Origin: Rhizobium sp. EC-SD404
Lineage (GTDB): Bacteria > Pseudomonadota > Alphaproteobacteria > Rhizobiales > Rhizobiaceae
Direction of reading: 5' to 3'
Length of the DNA stretch: 64,000 bases
NCBI RefSeq assembly: GCF_902498825.1
Contig: NZ_LR701459.1
Coordinates: forward strand, 2,090,414-2,154,413
Part shown: piece by piece, positions 1 to 8,034 of the stretch
How the letters are laid out: each line of letters begins with the position of its first letter
Numbering within the stretch: the first letter of the stretch is position 1
Notes under the pieces: generated by a model
Told to the model about the DNA's origin: nothing
Databases searched by the model: none
Seen by the model: only the letters and a program-made list of their open reading frames with translations
Position numbers and translations under genes: made by a program

Positions 1-1010
1 AGCGAAAGCGTCAGCACCCAGCAGGCGCCGCCAAGCGTCATCGCGACCATGGTCAGCGGTGCGGAGCGGCTGAACGAAGCGATGAAGGCGCACGCGGCGA
101 AGCCGAGGAAGCCCGTGCGGATCAGCGTTTCACCGGCAAAGCGCGCCCGCAGCGCCGAATTGGAAAGCGCAACAGCCACCGCCCCGAGCCCGAACGCGCC
201 GAGCAGCAGGCCGAAGAGCTGCGGGCCGCCAGCCAGGATGTCGCGTGCAATCAGCGGCATCAGCGCCATCACGGCGCTTGCCGAAATGCCGAACATGGCG
301 CTGCGCAGCATGACGATCTCGATCTTCGGCGACATGACCAGATAGCGAAGGCCCGTCATGACGGCACTGCCGAGGCTCTCGCGCGGCAGCGTGCTCGCCG
401 GAAGCGACGGTTTCCAACGCACCAGCACGAAGATCAGCACGAGATAGCTCGCGGCATTGATGGCGAAGGCGGCAGCAGCCCCCGCCGCAGCGACGATCGC
501 GCCGCCGATCGCTGGGCCGACGCTGCGCGACAGATTGAAGCCCATCGAGTTCAGCGTCACCGCCTGGGGGAGATCGTCCCGGCCCACCATGTCGCCGACG
601 GATGCCTGCCAGGAGGGATTGTTCAGCGCCATGCCGGAGCCGATCAGGAAAGTCAGGCCGAGCAGCGTCCATGGGGTCAGCGCTTCGTACCATGCGGCAA
701 TCGCAAGCACGGTCGCGACGACCAGCATGAAGCATTGCGCAAAAAGCATCACCTTGCGCCGGTCGTAGCTGTCGGCAATTGCGCCCGAGATCAGCGCGAG
801 AAAAGCGATCGGCAGCGCATTCGAGGCTTGGACCAGCGCCACCATGTCGGCGGAAGCCGCAAGCTGCGTCATTAGCCACGCGGCGCCCACCGTCTGGATA
901 AGCATGCCGAAATTCGATGCCATGGCGCCGAGCCAGATCGCGCGGAATGTCGGATGCCTGAGCGGTGCGAGCGCGGCAAACGTCGCAGGCTTGGAAACGT
1001 CTTCCTTCAT
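1..1010 (-). CDS. MFS transporter, 3' end outside the window
   Basis: The minus-strand frame opens at 1010 (MKEDVSKPATFAALAPLRH) and stays open to the window edge, giving about 336 residues of an incomplete protein. Alternating hydrophobic segments, an early GAMASNFG-type membrane segment and a DSYDRRKVM loop between helices 2 and 3 mark a major facilitator transporter. It resembles the MFS_3/EntS-like group of exporters. The stop codon is not seen. It probably forms a separate unit, since about 110 bases separate its start from the Lrp-type gene. Substrate unknown. Confident in the superfamily, not in the function. Confidence 0.5.
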   Translation of the reverse strand, partial: MKEDVSKPATFAALAPLRHPTFRAIWLGAMASNFGMLIQTVGAAWLMTQLAASADMVALVQASNALPIAFLALISGAIADSYDRRKVMLFAQCFMLVVATVLAIAAWYEALTPWTLLGLTFLIGSGMALNNPSWQASVGDMVGRDDLPQAVTLNSMGFNLSRSVGPAIGGAIVAAAGAAAAFAINAASYLVLIFVLVRWKPSLPASTLPRESLGSAVMTGLRYLVMSPKIEIVMLRSAMFGISASAVMALMPLIARDILAGGPQLFGLLLGAFGLGAVAVALSNSALRARFAGETLIRTGFLGFAACAFIASFSRSAPLTMVAMTLGGACWVLTLS

Positions 1011-1121
1011 GATCGGCTTTCGGTGAGGCGGCTTGCAGGCGCGTGAGGAACAATGCGGGGGAGGAAGAGACTAGACCCGAGTCTGCGCTTCCGGAACCCC
1101 AGTTTGCTCAAAGACCGGCAG

Positions 1122-1595
1122 TCAGAAATGTTCCGCATCGATGCCGATATTCGGCCTGTCGATGACGTCGCGAAGCGCGAAGGATGAGTTGATGCGCACG
1201 ACATGGGGCAGGGCCGACAGCCAGTCGCGATGCAGCCTCTCGTAATCCTCGAGGCTCTTGACCACGACCCGCAGCACATAATCGTACTCGCCCGACATCA
1301 GGTAGCAGGACAGCACGTTCGAGCAGAGCTTCACGGCCTTCTCGAACTCGGCGAGCGTGCGCGCGAATTGGCCGGACAGCGAGATATGGACGATCGCCGT
1401 CATGCCGTAGCCCAGCGCCTTGTCCGACAGTCGGGCGTGGTAACCGCGGATGACGCCTGATTTTTCGAGCAGGTCAAGTCGGCGGGAAGAGGCTGATGGC
1501 GACAGCCCCACGGCCTCGGCGAGATTGGCATTCGAGATGCGGCCTTCTTCCTGCAACCGCTTAAGCATCGCACGATCGATAGCATCGAATTCCAT
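1122..1595 (-). CDS. Lrp/AsnC family regulator, probable activator of ald
   Basis: A 157-residue Lrp/AsnC protein. The N-terminal helix-turn-helix (about residues 3-60, MEFDAIDRAMLKRLQEEGRI) is followed by the RAM/AsnC ligand-binding domain (about 65-150). The ATG at 1595 gives the family's normal N-terminus; the frame stays open further upstream, but that stretch does not look like Lrp. It is divergent from alanine dehydrogenase with about 156 bases between the starts. This arrangement is known for rhizobial AldR/AldA, where the regulator senses alanine and activates ald. The regulatory role is inferred from family and position; I did not find a clear operator by eye. Confidence 0.5.
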   Translation of the reverse strand: MEFDAIDRAMLKRLQEEGRISNANLAEAVGLSPSASSRRLDLLEKSGVIRGYHARLSDKALGYGMTAIVHISLSGQFARTLAEFEKAVKLCSNVLSCYLMSGEYDYVLRVVVKSLEDYERLHRDWLSALPHVVRINSSFALRDVIDRPNIGIDAEHF

Positions 1596-1751
1596 TAGAC
1601 GTGGATTCCCCGAACGAAAGACCGATGCGTGCAAGAATATTCGAATTTTGCCGTTTGGCAAACGAACTTCGCAAGGACATTGCGGGCATCCGATGTTGAA
1701 ATTCGTCATCATCGCCCGCCATCCCGCCGCGGGCCGCCATGGAGGATCGCA

Positions 1752-2870
1752 ATGCGTGTCGGTTGCCCGAAAGAAATCAAGAATCACGAATACCGCGTCG
1801 GCCTGACGCCGGGCGCCGTGCGCGAATACATCGCCCATGGCCATGAAGTGATCGTCGAAACGGGTGCGGGCGCCGGCATCGGTGCCGACGACGGGGCTTA
1901 CCAGGCAGCCGGCGCCAAGATCGTGGCGACCGCTGCGGAAATCTTCCAGCGCGCTGACATGGTGGTGAAGGTCAAGGAGCCGCAGCCGTCCGAGTGGGCG
2001 CAACTGCGCGAAGGCCAGTTGCTTTACACCTATCTGCACCTCGCTCCGGATCCTGAGCAGACCAAGGGTCTCGTCGAATCCGGCGTAACGGCCGTCGCCT
2101 ATGAAACCGTGACCGACGACCATGGCGGCCTGCCGCTTCTCGCCCCGATGTCGGAAGTCGCCGGGCGCCTTGCCATCCAGGCCGGAGCGACGGCGCTGCA
2201 GAAGGCCAATGGCGGCCGCGGCATCCTGCTTGGCGGCGTTCCAGGCGTTCTTCCCGCACGTGTCTCCGTCATCGGTGGCGGTGTCGTCGGTCTGAACGCG
2301 GCCAAGATGGCTGTCGGCCTCGGCGCCGAGGTGACGATTCTCGATCGTTCTCTGCCGCGCCTGCGCCAGCTCGACGACATCTTCAACGGTCGCGTGCGCA
2401 CGCGCTTCTCCACGATCGAGGCGCTGGAAGAAGAAGTCTTCACGGCCGATCTGGTCATCGGTGCCGTTCTGATTCCCGGTGCAGCGGCGCCGAAGCTCGT
2501 CACCCGCGAAATGCTGTCGGGCATGAAGCGTGGCGCGGTCATCGTCGATGTCGCGATTGACCAGGGCGGCTGCTTCGAGACCAGCCATGCGACGACGCAT
2601 TCCGACCCGACCTACGAGGTCGACGGCATCGTGCATTACTGCGTGGCCAACATGCCGGGCGCCGTCCCGATCACATCGGCTCACGCGCTGAACAACGCGA
2701 CCATGCAGCACGGCCTGAAACTTGCCGATCGAGGCTTGAAGGCGATTGCCGAAGACCGGCATCTGCGCGCAGGCCTCAATGTCCATGCAGGCCGCATCAC
2801 CAACCGCGCCGTTGCCGATGCGCTCGGCTACGAAGCCGTGGAGCCGCAGGCCATCCTCAAGGTCGCTTGA
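1752..2870 (+). CDS. ald: Alanine dehydrogenase
   Basis: Catalyses NAD-dependent reversible oxidative deamination of L-alanine to pyruvate and ammonia in the cytoplasm. At 372 residues the length is standard. The start [17 protein letters not shown] is the family N-terminus and has a GGAGG ribosome site at 1741-1745; the frame extends upstream, but that part is not Ald-like. Lys75 in VKVKEP and His96 in TYLHLAPD match the pyruvate-binding and catalytic residues. A Rossmann motif ([12 protein letters not shown]) lies near residue 170. Its neighbour is the divergent Lrp-type regulator. A GC-rich hairpin follows the stop codon. Confidence 0.5.
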   Translation: MRVGCPKEIKNHEYRVGLTPGAVREYIAHGHEVIVETGAGAGIGADDGAYQAAGAKIVATAAEIFQRADMVVKVKEPQPSEWAQLREGQLLYTYLHLAPDPEQTKGLVESGVTAVAYETVTDDHGGLPLLAPMSEVAGRLAIQAGATALQKANGGRGILLGGVPGVLPARVSVIGGGVVGLNAAKMAVGLGAEVTILDRSLPRLRQLDDIFNGRVRTRFSTIEALEEEVFTADLVIGAVLIPGAAAPKLVTREMLSGMKRGAVIVDVAIDQGGCFETSHATTHSDPTYEVDGIVHYCVANMPGAVPITSAHALNNATMQHGLKLADRGLKAIAEDRHLRAGLNVHAGRITNRAVADALGYEAVEPQAILKVA

Positions 2871-2885
2871 ACCGGAAGGACGCAC

Positions 2886-2908
2886 GCGCTCGGCCGTTGG
2901 CCGGGCGC
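2886..2908. terminator. Convergent hairpin between ald and the GNAT gene
   Basis: A 10-bp GC-rich stem (GCGCTCGGCC paired with GGCCGGGCGC, one T-G wobble) with a 3-nt loop fills the 45-base gap between two converging genes. It lacks a clear U-run, so it may act as a weak or bidirectional terminator. Function inferred from position. Confidence 0.5.
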
Positions 2909-2915
2909 TGCCATC

Positions 2916-3512
2916 TCAGTCGAGTGCCGCGAGCCGCAGGTGATCGGCGTCGGTCATCGGGTGGATGAAGGTTTCCGTCTGGCCGATGGGGCTAAAGCCC
3001 ATTTTCTGGTAGAGCGATAGCGCCGCCTTGTGGTCCAGCGTACAGGTGTTCACCGTCACTCTGTCCGGCCCGAGTGCCCACGCGGCATCGATCGCCTGGC
3101 GCAGGAACCAGCGACCGAGGCCTCGGCCCTGCGCGTGCTTCATCAGGCCGAAATAGGCGAGGTCGACGACCTCTTCGCTCTCCCGCTTCAGTTCGAAGAA
3201 ACCGGCCGGCGCCCCGTCCAGATAGAGCACGTCGATGCTGGTCGCCGGGTCGTGCACGATGGCCGCAAGCGTTTCGTCGTCAAGGCGTAGCCGATAAACC
3301 CAATGGAAGTCGCGACCGATCCGGTACTGCAAATAGCGGTAGAAGTGCAGCGGGATATCCCGCGTGCGCATCAAGGCAGCCTGCACATTGATTGGCAGCG
3401 GATGGTGGCCGGATGGCGGTTTCGCCATCTCCAGATAGGTGACCGTAGTTGTCAGCGGTGTGGGTGTTTTGCCTTTGGCCAAGGCGTCACTCCTTGGGCG
3501 AGGATGAGGCAT
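2916..3512 (-). CDS. GNAT family N-acetyltransferase
   Basis: A 198-residue protein with a GNAT fold in its C-terminal half. The acetyl-CoA loop appears as the QGRGLG-type sequence (HAQGRGLGRWFLRQAIDAAW), followed by the usual strand (RVTVNTCTLDHKAALSLYQKMGF). The N-terminal 60 residues (TVTYLEMAKPP...) form a family-specific extension. The chosen ATG at 3512 overlaps the end of the sulfurtransferase gene by 26 bases, in keeping with an operon; a start further upstream would overlap much more. Acceptor substrate unknown. It is the last gene of the cysK-like/alaX/sseA operon. Confidence 0.5.
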   Translation of the reverse strand: MPHPRPRSDALAKGKTPTPLTTTVTYLEMAKPPSGHHPLPINVQAALMRTRDIPLHFYRYLQYRIGRDFHWVYRLRLDDETLAAIVHDPATSIDVLYLDGAPAGFFELKRESEEVVDLAYFGLMKHAQGRGLGRWFLRQAIDAAWALGPDRVTVNTCTLDHKAALSLYQKMGFSPIGQTETFIHPMTDADHLRLAALD

Positions 3513-4368
3513 CGTCGATGATGCCGGCGCCCTTCTTGATCGGCGTATCGTCGCGCGCTCCCCATTCCGACCAGGAGCCGTCATAGAGCTTGTTGTCCGT
3601 AAAGCCGAGCGAGTGGAGGGCGAGCGTGATCGTCGCTGCCGTGACGCCGGAACCACAGGTCGTGACGACGGGCTTTGAAGGGTCGACACCCGCATGCTTC
3701 AGCGTTTCGGCCAGTGCCTCGAGATCCTTGAGGCTGCCGCCTTCGCCAAGCGAGGCCGCCGGCACGTTGAAGGCACCCGGCATGTGACCGGAGTGCATAC
3801 CGGCGCGCGGCTCGGGTTCCTCGCCGGTGAAGCGGCCATGCGGCCGCGCATCGGCAATCTGTGCGGAGCCGTCGTCGATGACGGCGCGCACATCGTCGAT
3901 CGTGGCGACTTTGCTCGCGTCGAATGCGGTAGTGAACACGGCTTTCTCCGGCGTGTTCGTCTCGCTCGTTACGGGCCGGCCCTCCGCTTTCCAGCGGTCG
4001 AGCCCGCCGTCGAGCAGAAGCACCGAGCTTGCGCCCATCGTGCGGAACATCCACCAGACGCGCGGAGCGGAAAAGAGGCCGGGGCCGTCATAGACGACGA
4101 TCGTGTCAGCTTCCGAAATGCCGAGCGCGCCGACTTTCTCGGCAAAAAGCTCCGGCGAGGGAAGCGCATGCGGCAGCGCCGAACTGGCATCGACGATGGC
4201 GTCTTGATCGAAGAATACGGCGCCCGAGATGTGGCCGGCAGCGTATTCGGCACGCTGATCTCGGTTTTGGGCAGGCAGGTACCAGGAGGCATCGACGATC
4301 CGAAGGCGCGCGTCGCCAAGCCGCGCCTGAAGCGTTTCGCCGTCGATGATGAATGCGCTCTTGGTCAT
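3487..4368 (-). CDS. sseA: 3-mercaptopyruvate/thiosulfate sulfurtransferase
   Basis: A 293-residue protein of two tandem rhodanese domains. The C-terminal domain carries the active loop CGSGVTA with catalytic Cys238. The Gly-Ser-Gly loop is that of 3-mercaptopyruvate sulfurtransferases rather than the Arg/Lys loop of thiosulfate rhodaneses. It would transfer sulfur from mercaptopyruvate, a cysteine breakdown product, to cyanide or thiols. It lies 30 bases downstream of alaX in a minus-strand operon with the cysteine synthase-like gene, which supports a role in cysteine metabolism. Confidence 0.5.
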   Translation of the reverse strand: MTKSAFIIDGETLQARLGDARLRIVDASWYLPAQNRDQRAEYAAGHISGAVFFDQDAIVDASSALPHALPSPELFAEKVGALGISEADTIVVYDGPGLFSAPRVWWMFRTMGASSVLLLDGGLDRWKAEGRPVTSETNTPEKAVFTTAFDASKVATIDDVRAVIDDGSAQIADARPHGRFTGEEPEPRAGMHSGHMPGAFNVPAASLGEGGSLKDLEALAETLKHAGVDPSKPVVTTCGSGVTAATITLALHSLGFTDNKLYDGSWSEWGARDDTPIKKGAGIIDDASSSPKE

Positions 4369-4398
4369 GATCTCGTCCTCCCTGGAATGCCTTGGAGT

Positions 4399-5136
4399 TT
4401 AGTCCGGCGCGCGTCCGAAGCGAATGCGGAAACGCCGGTTTTCCTTGCCCTTTTTCTCGATTTTGGCGATGTGGATCGCGCCCACTTCCTGCGTTTCGGA
4501 CACATGGGTGCCGCCGCAGGGCTGGCTGTCGATGCTCGAGCCTTCGCCGATGCAGACGAGGCGGATGCGCCCCGTGCCGCGCGGTGGGCGCACGTTCTTG
4601 GATTTGACGATGCCCGGATTGGCGTCGAGCTCAGCTTCGTCGATCCATTGGGTGAAGATCGGGTGATTGGCTGCCACGAGCTCCATCAGCCGTGCCGTCA
4701 CCTCGCTACGATCGATCGTCGCGCTCATGTCGAAATCGACACGGCTGTCGTCCTCTGCAACCGAAGCACCGGTGATCGGGTAGGGGCAGATGACGGAGAG
4801 AAGGTGGCAGGCCGTGTGCATCCGCATCAGCCGGTAGCGCCGCGCCCAGTCCACATGCAGTACCAGCCGCTCGCCGGGTTCCGGTTGCGTGGCCCCATCC
4901 TGCGGCAGGTGGATGATCTGGCCGGGGACCTCGCCCTTGATGGTCGCGGCGATCGGAATGAGCGAGCCGTCGGCGCGCTCGAACTGTCCCACATCGCCGG
5001 GCTGGCCGCCCGATGTGGCGTAGAAACAGGTCTGGTCGAGCACGATGCCGCCGGCTGCATTGACGGACAGCACGGTCGCCTCGGCGGTCGAGAGATAGGC
5101 GTCTTCGATGAAGAGCGGACGCGTTGCCTCGCTCAC
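4399..5136 (-). CDS. alaX: Alanyl-tRNA editing protein AlaX
   Basis: A 245-residue free-standing homologue of the AlaRS editing domain, which hydrolyses Ser-tRNA(Ala) or Gly-tRNA(Ala). The zinc site is complete: HTACH (His107, His111) and CGGTH (Cys207, His211). The N-terminal part (FYATSGGQPGDVG) is the AlaRS-like beta-barrel. The start overlaps the end of the cysK-like gene by 4 bases (ATGA), indicating translational coupling. Confidence 0.5.
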   Translation of the reverse strand: MSEATRPLFIEDAYLSTAEATVLSVNAAGGIVLDQTCFYATSGGQPGDVGQFERADGSLIPIAATIKGEVPGQIIHLPQDGATQPEPGERLVLHVDWARRYRLMRMHTACHLLSVICPYPITGASVAEDDSRVDFDMSATIDRSEVTARLMELVAANHPIFTQWIDEAELDANPGIVKSKNVRPPRGTGRIRLVCIGEGSSIDSQPCGGTHVSETQEVGAIHIAKIEKKGKENRRFRIRFGRAPD

Positions 5137-6176
5137 GCCTGGACGTCCTCGAACGGCACGTCGAACTTGGCTGGATTTTCGATCCAGTTTGGAACCGGGA
5201 GATCCTTGGAACGCAGGAATTCCGGATTGAAGAGCTTGGACTGGTAGCGGTTGCCGTAGTCGCAGAGGATCGTCACGATCGTCTTGCCGGGACCCATGTC
5301 GCGCGCCATGCGGATGGCGCCGGCGATGTTGATGCCGCTCGAGCCGCCAAGGCAGAGACCTTCTTCCTGCACGAGATCGAAGACCAGAGGCAACGCTTCA
5401 GCATCCGAGATCCGATAGGCGAAATCCGGCGTGAAGCCTTCGAGATTGGCAGTGATGCGGCCTTGGCCGATGCCCTCGGTGATCGAGGTGCCGGGCGAGG
5501 CGAACTCGCCGCTGGTGTAGTAGGAAAACAGCGCGGCACCCTCCGGATCGGCGAGACCGATCTTGATGTCCGGGTTCTTGTCCTTCAGCCCCATGGAGAC
5601 GCCGGCAAGCGTTCCGCCCGATCCGACCGCACAGATGAAGCCGTCGACCTTGCCTTCGGTCTGGGTCCAGATCTCGGGAGCAGTGGTCGCCACATGCGCA
5701 TCGCGGTTCGCGGTGTTGTCGAACTGGTTGGCCCAGATCGCGCCGTTCGGCTCCGTCTTCGCCAACTGCTCGGCAAGGCGCCCCGACACCTTCACGTAGT
5801 TGTTCGGGTTCTTGTAGGGCACGGCCGGAACCTCGACGAGTTCGGCGCCGAGCAACCGGATCGCGTCCTTCTTTTCCTGGCTCTGCGTTTCCGGGATGAC
5901 GATGACGGCGCGGTAGCCGAGTGCACGCGCGACGAGCGCAAGCCCGATGCCCGTATTGCCCGCCGTTCCCTCGACGATGACGCCACCCTTGCGCAGAAGA
6001 CCCTTGCGCTCCGCCTCACGGATGATGAAGAGCGCTGCACGATCTTTGACCGACTGGCCTGGATTGAGAAACTCCGCCTTGCCGAGGATGGTGCAGCCCG
6101 TCTCCTCCGAGGCTCGTTTCAGCTTGATCAGCGGCGTGTTGCCGATGGCGTCGAGAACGGATGGGAGAAAGGACAT
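5133..6176 (-). CDS. Cysteine synthase A-like PLP enzyme
   Basis: A beta-family PLP enzyme of 347 residues, about 25 longer than E. coli CysK because of a C-terminal extension (NPEFLRSKDLPVPNWIENPA). The PLP lysine is Lys44 in NPGQSVKDRAA. The substrate loop GTAGNTG and the phosphate-binding GSGGTLAG are present. It should form cysteine from O-acetylserine and sulfide, though members of this longer group can use other substrates. The start at 6176 gives the normal N-terminus (MSFLPSVLDAIGNTPLIKL); the open frame upstream does not resemble CysK. First gene of the operon with alaX, sseA and GNAT. Confidence 0.5.
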   Translation of the reverse strand: MSFLPSVLDAIGNTPLIKLKRASEETGCTILGKAEFLNPGQSVKDRAALFIIREAERKGLLRKGGVIVEGTAGNTGIGLALVARALGYRAVIVIPETQSQEKKDAIRLLGAELVEVPAVPYKNPNNYVKVSGRLAEQLAKTEPNGAIWANQFDNTANRDAHVATTAPEIWTQTEGKVDGFICAVGSGGTLAGVSMGLKDKNPDIKIGLADPEGAALFSYYTSGEFASPGTSITEGIGQGRITANLEGFTPDFAYRISDAEALPLVFDLVQEEGLCLGGSSGINIAGAIRMARDMGPGKTIVTILCDYGNRYQSKLFNPEFLRSKDLPVPNWIENPAKFDVPFEDVQA

Positions 6177-6342
6177 GAAAATCCGCCTTTTGGGATTGTT
6201 TTTTGTAGAGTAGGAACGTGGTTGTGCGTTCTCAAGGCTTCTTTGGCAAGAAATCCCGTTCGCCTTTTCGGCCAATGAGCGGAATACAGCATGCGTCCAG
6301 AGCGCGTGTCCCGAGGCTTGAATGCCCAATCATTTAGACCAC

Positions 6343-6370
6343 TGATCCGAGTTGCCGAGTTGCCCGTATT
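6343..6370 (+). promoter_or_regulatory. Candidate sigma-E (ECF11) promoter of the ChrR-like gene
   Basis: TGATCC at 6343-6348, a 16-base spacer and CGTATT at 6365-6370. This is the known form of sigma-E/ChrR-dependent promoters in Rhodobacter (TGATC at -35, TA-containing -10). The same spacing recurs at 7104-7131 and 14643-14670. Predicted transcription would start near 6377, giving a leader of about 65 bases to the ATG at 6443. Confidence 0.5.
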
Positions 6371-6442
6371 CTCGCTAGTGGTGATCTGAGGGATTCTGGA
6401 AGCGGCGCTTGGGTGGAGCCCCGCGTCACGATAGGGCGACGA

Positions 6443-7114
6443 ATGGTTCGTGAGCATATTGATACGATCGACTCGCTGATGGCGCGTTATGTTGCGGGCA
6501 CGCTGCCGTTGCCGGCGCGTGTCCTGGTGCAGTCGCATCTCGAACTTCGCGAAGGTGCACGCACCTTCGTCTCGGATCTCGAAGCAATGGCGGGCGAAAC
6601 GCTTGAAAGCCTGGCGCCGGCCCCGATTTCCGCACGCGACGAGGTGCTGGATCGGATTTTTCAGTCGAGTGCGGACAATGCCAAGCTGACATCGATGGAC
6701 ATTGACATGGATGCGGCGCGGACTGCGCCCGATGATGGCAGCATGCCTTCGGCGCTGCGCGACTTCGTTGGCTTCGATATTGCGGATGTGCCGTGGCGCA
6801 CCAAAATGCCGGGCTTCAAGGAATACGACATGGGCGAAATCGACGGCTGCCACGTCAGCATGTTCTGGCTGCGCCCCGGCCGCACCGTTCCTGCGCACAC
6901 GCACCACGGTTGCGAGATTTCGCTCGTGTTGCAGGGAGCGTTCTCCGATGGACTGGGCCGTTACGGCCCAGGCGACATTTCCGTCGCTGACGACGATATC
7001 GATCACCGTCCTGTTGCCGAAAGCCATGGCCCCTGCATCGGCTTTGCCGTCACGGATGCGCCTTTGCGCCTGACCGGTTCCTTCCGTCAATTGATTGGCG
7101 ACCTGATCGGCTGA
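6443..7114 (+). CDS. ChrR-like cupin with degenerate anti-sigma domain
   Basis: A 223-residue two-domain protein like ChrR, the zinc anti-sigma factor that holds sigma-E until singlet oxygen appears. The N-terminal domain keeps the helix SLMARYVAGTLP and SHLELREGA, but the residues aligned with zinc ligands Cys35 and Cys38 of Rhodobacter ChrR are Arg and Ala, and its His6 position is also changed; only one histidine (SHL) remains. The C-terminal cupin keeps the metal ligands (HTHHGCE and DDIDHRP). It therefore may no longer bind a sigma factor in the classical zinc-dependent way. No rpoE gene is adjacent. Chosen start ATG 6443 with AGGG 6 bases upstream; a GTG at 6413 is an alternative. Confidence 0.5.
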   Translation: MVREHIDTIDSLMARYVAGTLPLPARVLVQSHLELREGARTFVSDLEAMAGETLESLAPAPISARDEVLDRIFQSSADNAKLTSMDIDMDAARTAPDDGSMPSALRDFVGFDIADVPWRTKMPGFKEYDMGEIDGCHVSMFWLRPGRTVPAHTHHGCEISLVLQGAFSDGLGRYGPGDISVADDDIDHRPVAESHGPCIGFAVTDAPLRLTGSFRQLIGDLIG

Positions 7115-7131
7115 CGTGAGTTCTGCGTAAC
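7104..7131 (+). promoter_or_regulatory. Second candidate sigma-E (ECF11) promoter, inside the 3' end of the ChrR-like gene
   Basis: TGATCG at 7104-7109, 16-base spacer, CGTAAC at 7126-7131. The -10 sequence and the spacing match the photolyase promoter; the -35 differs at one base. It overlaps the last codons of the ChrR-like gene and points at the SDR gene, but a strong terminator-like hairpin lies between them. Confidence 0.5.
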
Positions 7132-7152
7132 AGTTTCGAGCGGAACGAAAAC

Positions 7153-7188
7153 CGCGCCGGCCAATTCCTGGCTGGCGCGTTTTCATTT
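7153..7188 (+). terminator. Rho-independent terminator or attenuator before the SDR gene
   Basis: An 11-bp stem (7153-7163 with 7169-7179, one G-T wobble, 5-base loop) followed by TTTTCATTT. This is a convincing intrinsic terminator for the ChrR-like gene. Only about 25 bases separate it from the SDR start codon, so the SDR would need readthrough. Confidence 0.5.
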
Positions 7189-7213
7189 CCGGAACACAAG
7201 TAGGAGCCCTGTG

Positions 7214-8026
7214 ATGCGCCACTATTTCGCCGAACCATCCCATGGAGCCGTCTGGGTCACGGGCGCGAGCTCCGGCATCGGCGCGGCGCTGGCAATAAAG
7301 CTCGCGCAGGCCGGCTACACCGTCGTCGCTACGGCCCGCGGTGAGGACAAGCTCAACGAACTGGCCGCGAAGGCGTCGACCGCGAAGGGACGCATCTATC
7401 CGATGCCCGGCGATGTGACCGATGAAGCCGACATGGCGCGGATTGTCGATTCTATTGTCAGTCACCACGGCAAGCTCGCGCTCGCGATCTTCAATGCCGG
7501 GGTCTACATCCCGGTCCATGGCAACGATTTGAAGGTCGAAGACTTCCACAAGACTTTCGCCGTCAATCTGAACGGGGTCGTGAACGGGTTGGTGCCCACC
7601 GTAGATGCCATGCAGCGCGCGGGCAGGGGCCACATCGCGATCGTGTCTTCCGTCACCGGCTATGGTGGTTTGCCGACGAGTGCGGCCTATGGCGCCACGA
7701 AGGCTGCGCTGACCAATATGGCGGAAAGCCTGAAGTTCGACCTCGACAAGATGAACATCCGCATCCAGGTGGTCCACCCCGGATTTGTCGACACGCCGGC
7801 GACGGAGAAGAACGAATTCGCCATGCCGGCTTTGATGCAGGTGGACGATGCCGTGGACCGGATCATCGAAGGGCTGAAACGTCCTGGTTTCGAGATCACT
7901 TTCCCCAAGCGCTTCACCTATGCCCTCAAGTTCCTCGGGCTCTTTCCCTACCCGCTTTATTTCGCGGCCATCAATCGCATGACGGGATGGTCGAAGCGCC
8001 CTCTGGAAAGCCGCGGCGCCGACTGA
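7214..8026 (+). CDS. Short-chain dehydrogenase/reductase
   Basis: A 270-residue classical SDR. It has the cofactor motif TGASSGIG (16-23), FNAG (93-96), catalytic Ser about 145, Tyr159 and Lys163 (YGATK). The C-terminal hydrophobic stretch (FLGLFPYPLYFAAINRM) suggests membrane association, typical of SDRs acting on lipids. The start ATG 7214 has AGGAG 7 bases upstream. The gene converges with an MFS gene with only 8 bases between their ends. SDR genes occur in the Rhodobacter sigma-E regulon next to cfa-like genes, so a role in fatty acid modification is plausible but unproven. Confidence 0.5.
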   Translation: MRHYFAEPSHGAVWVTGASSGIGAALAIKLAQAGYTVVATARGEDKLNELAAKASTAKGRIYPMPGDVTDEADMARIVDSIVSHHGKLALAIFNAGVYIPVHGNDLKVEDFHKTFAVNLNGVVNGLVPTVDAMQRAGRGHIAIVSSVTGYGGLPTSAAYGATKAALTNMAESLKFDLDKMNIRIQVVHPGFVDTPATEKNEFAMPALMQVDDAVDRIIEGLKRPGFEITFPKRFTYALKFLGLFPYPLYFAAINRMTGWSKRPLESRGAD

Positions 8027-8034
8027 GGCTTTGC

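Noticed and set aside
130..1053. Arg-rich 307-codon open frame on the minus strand
   Set aside because: Shadow of the MFS transporter that runs off the window edge in another frame.
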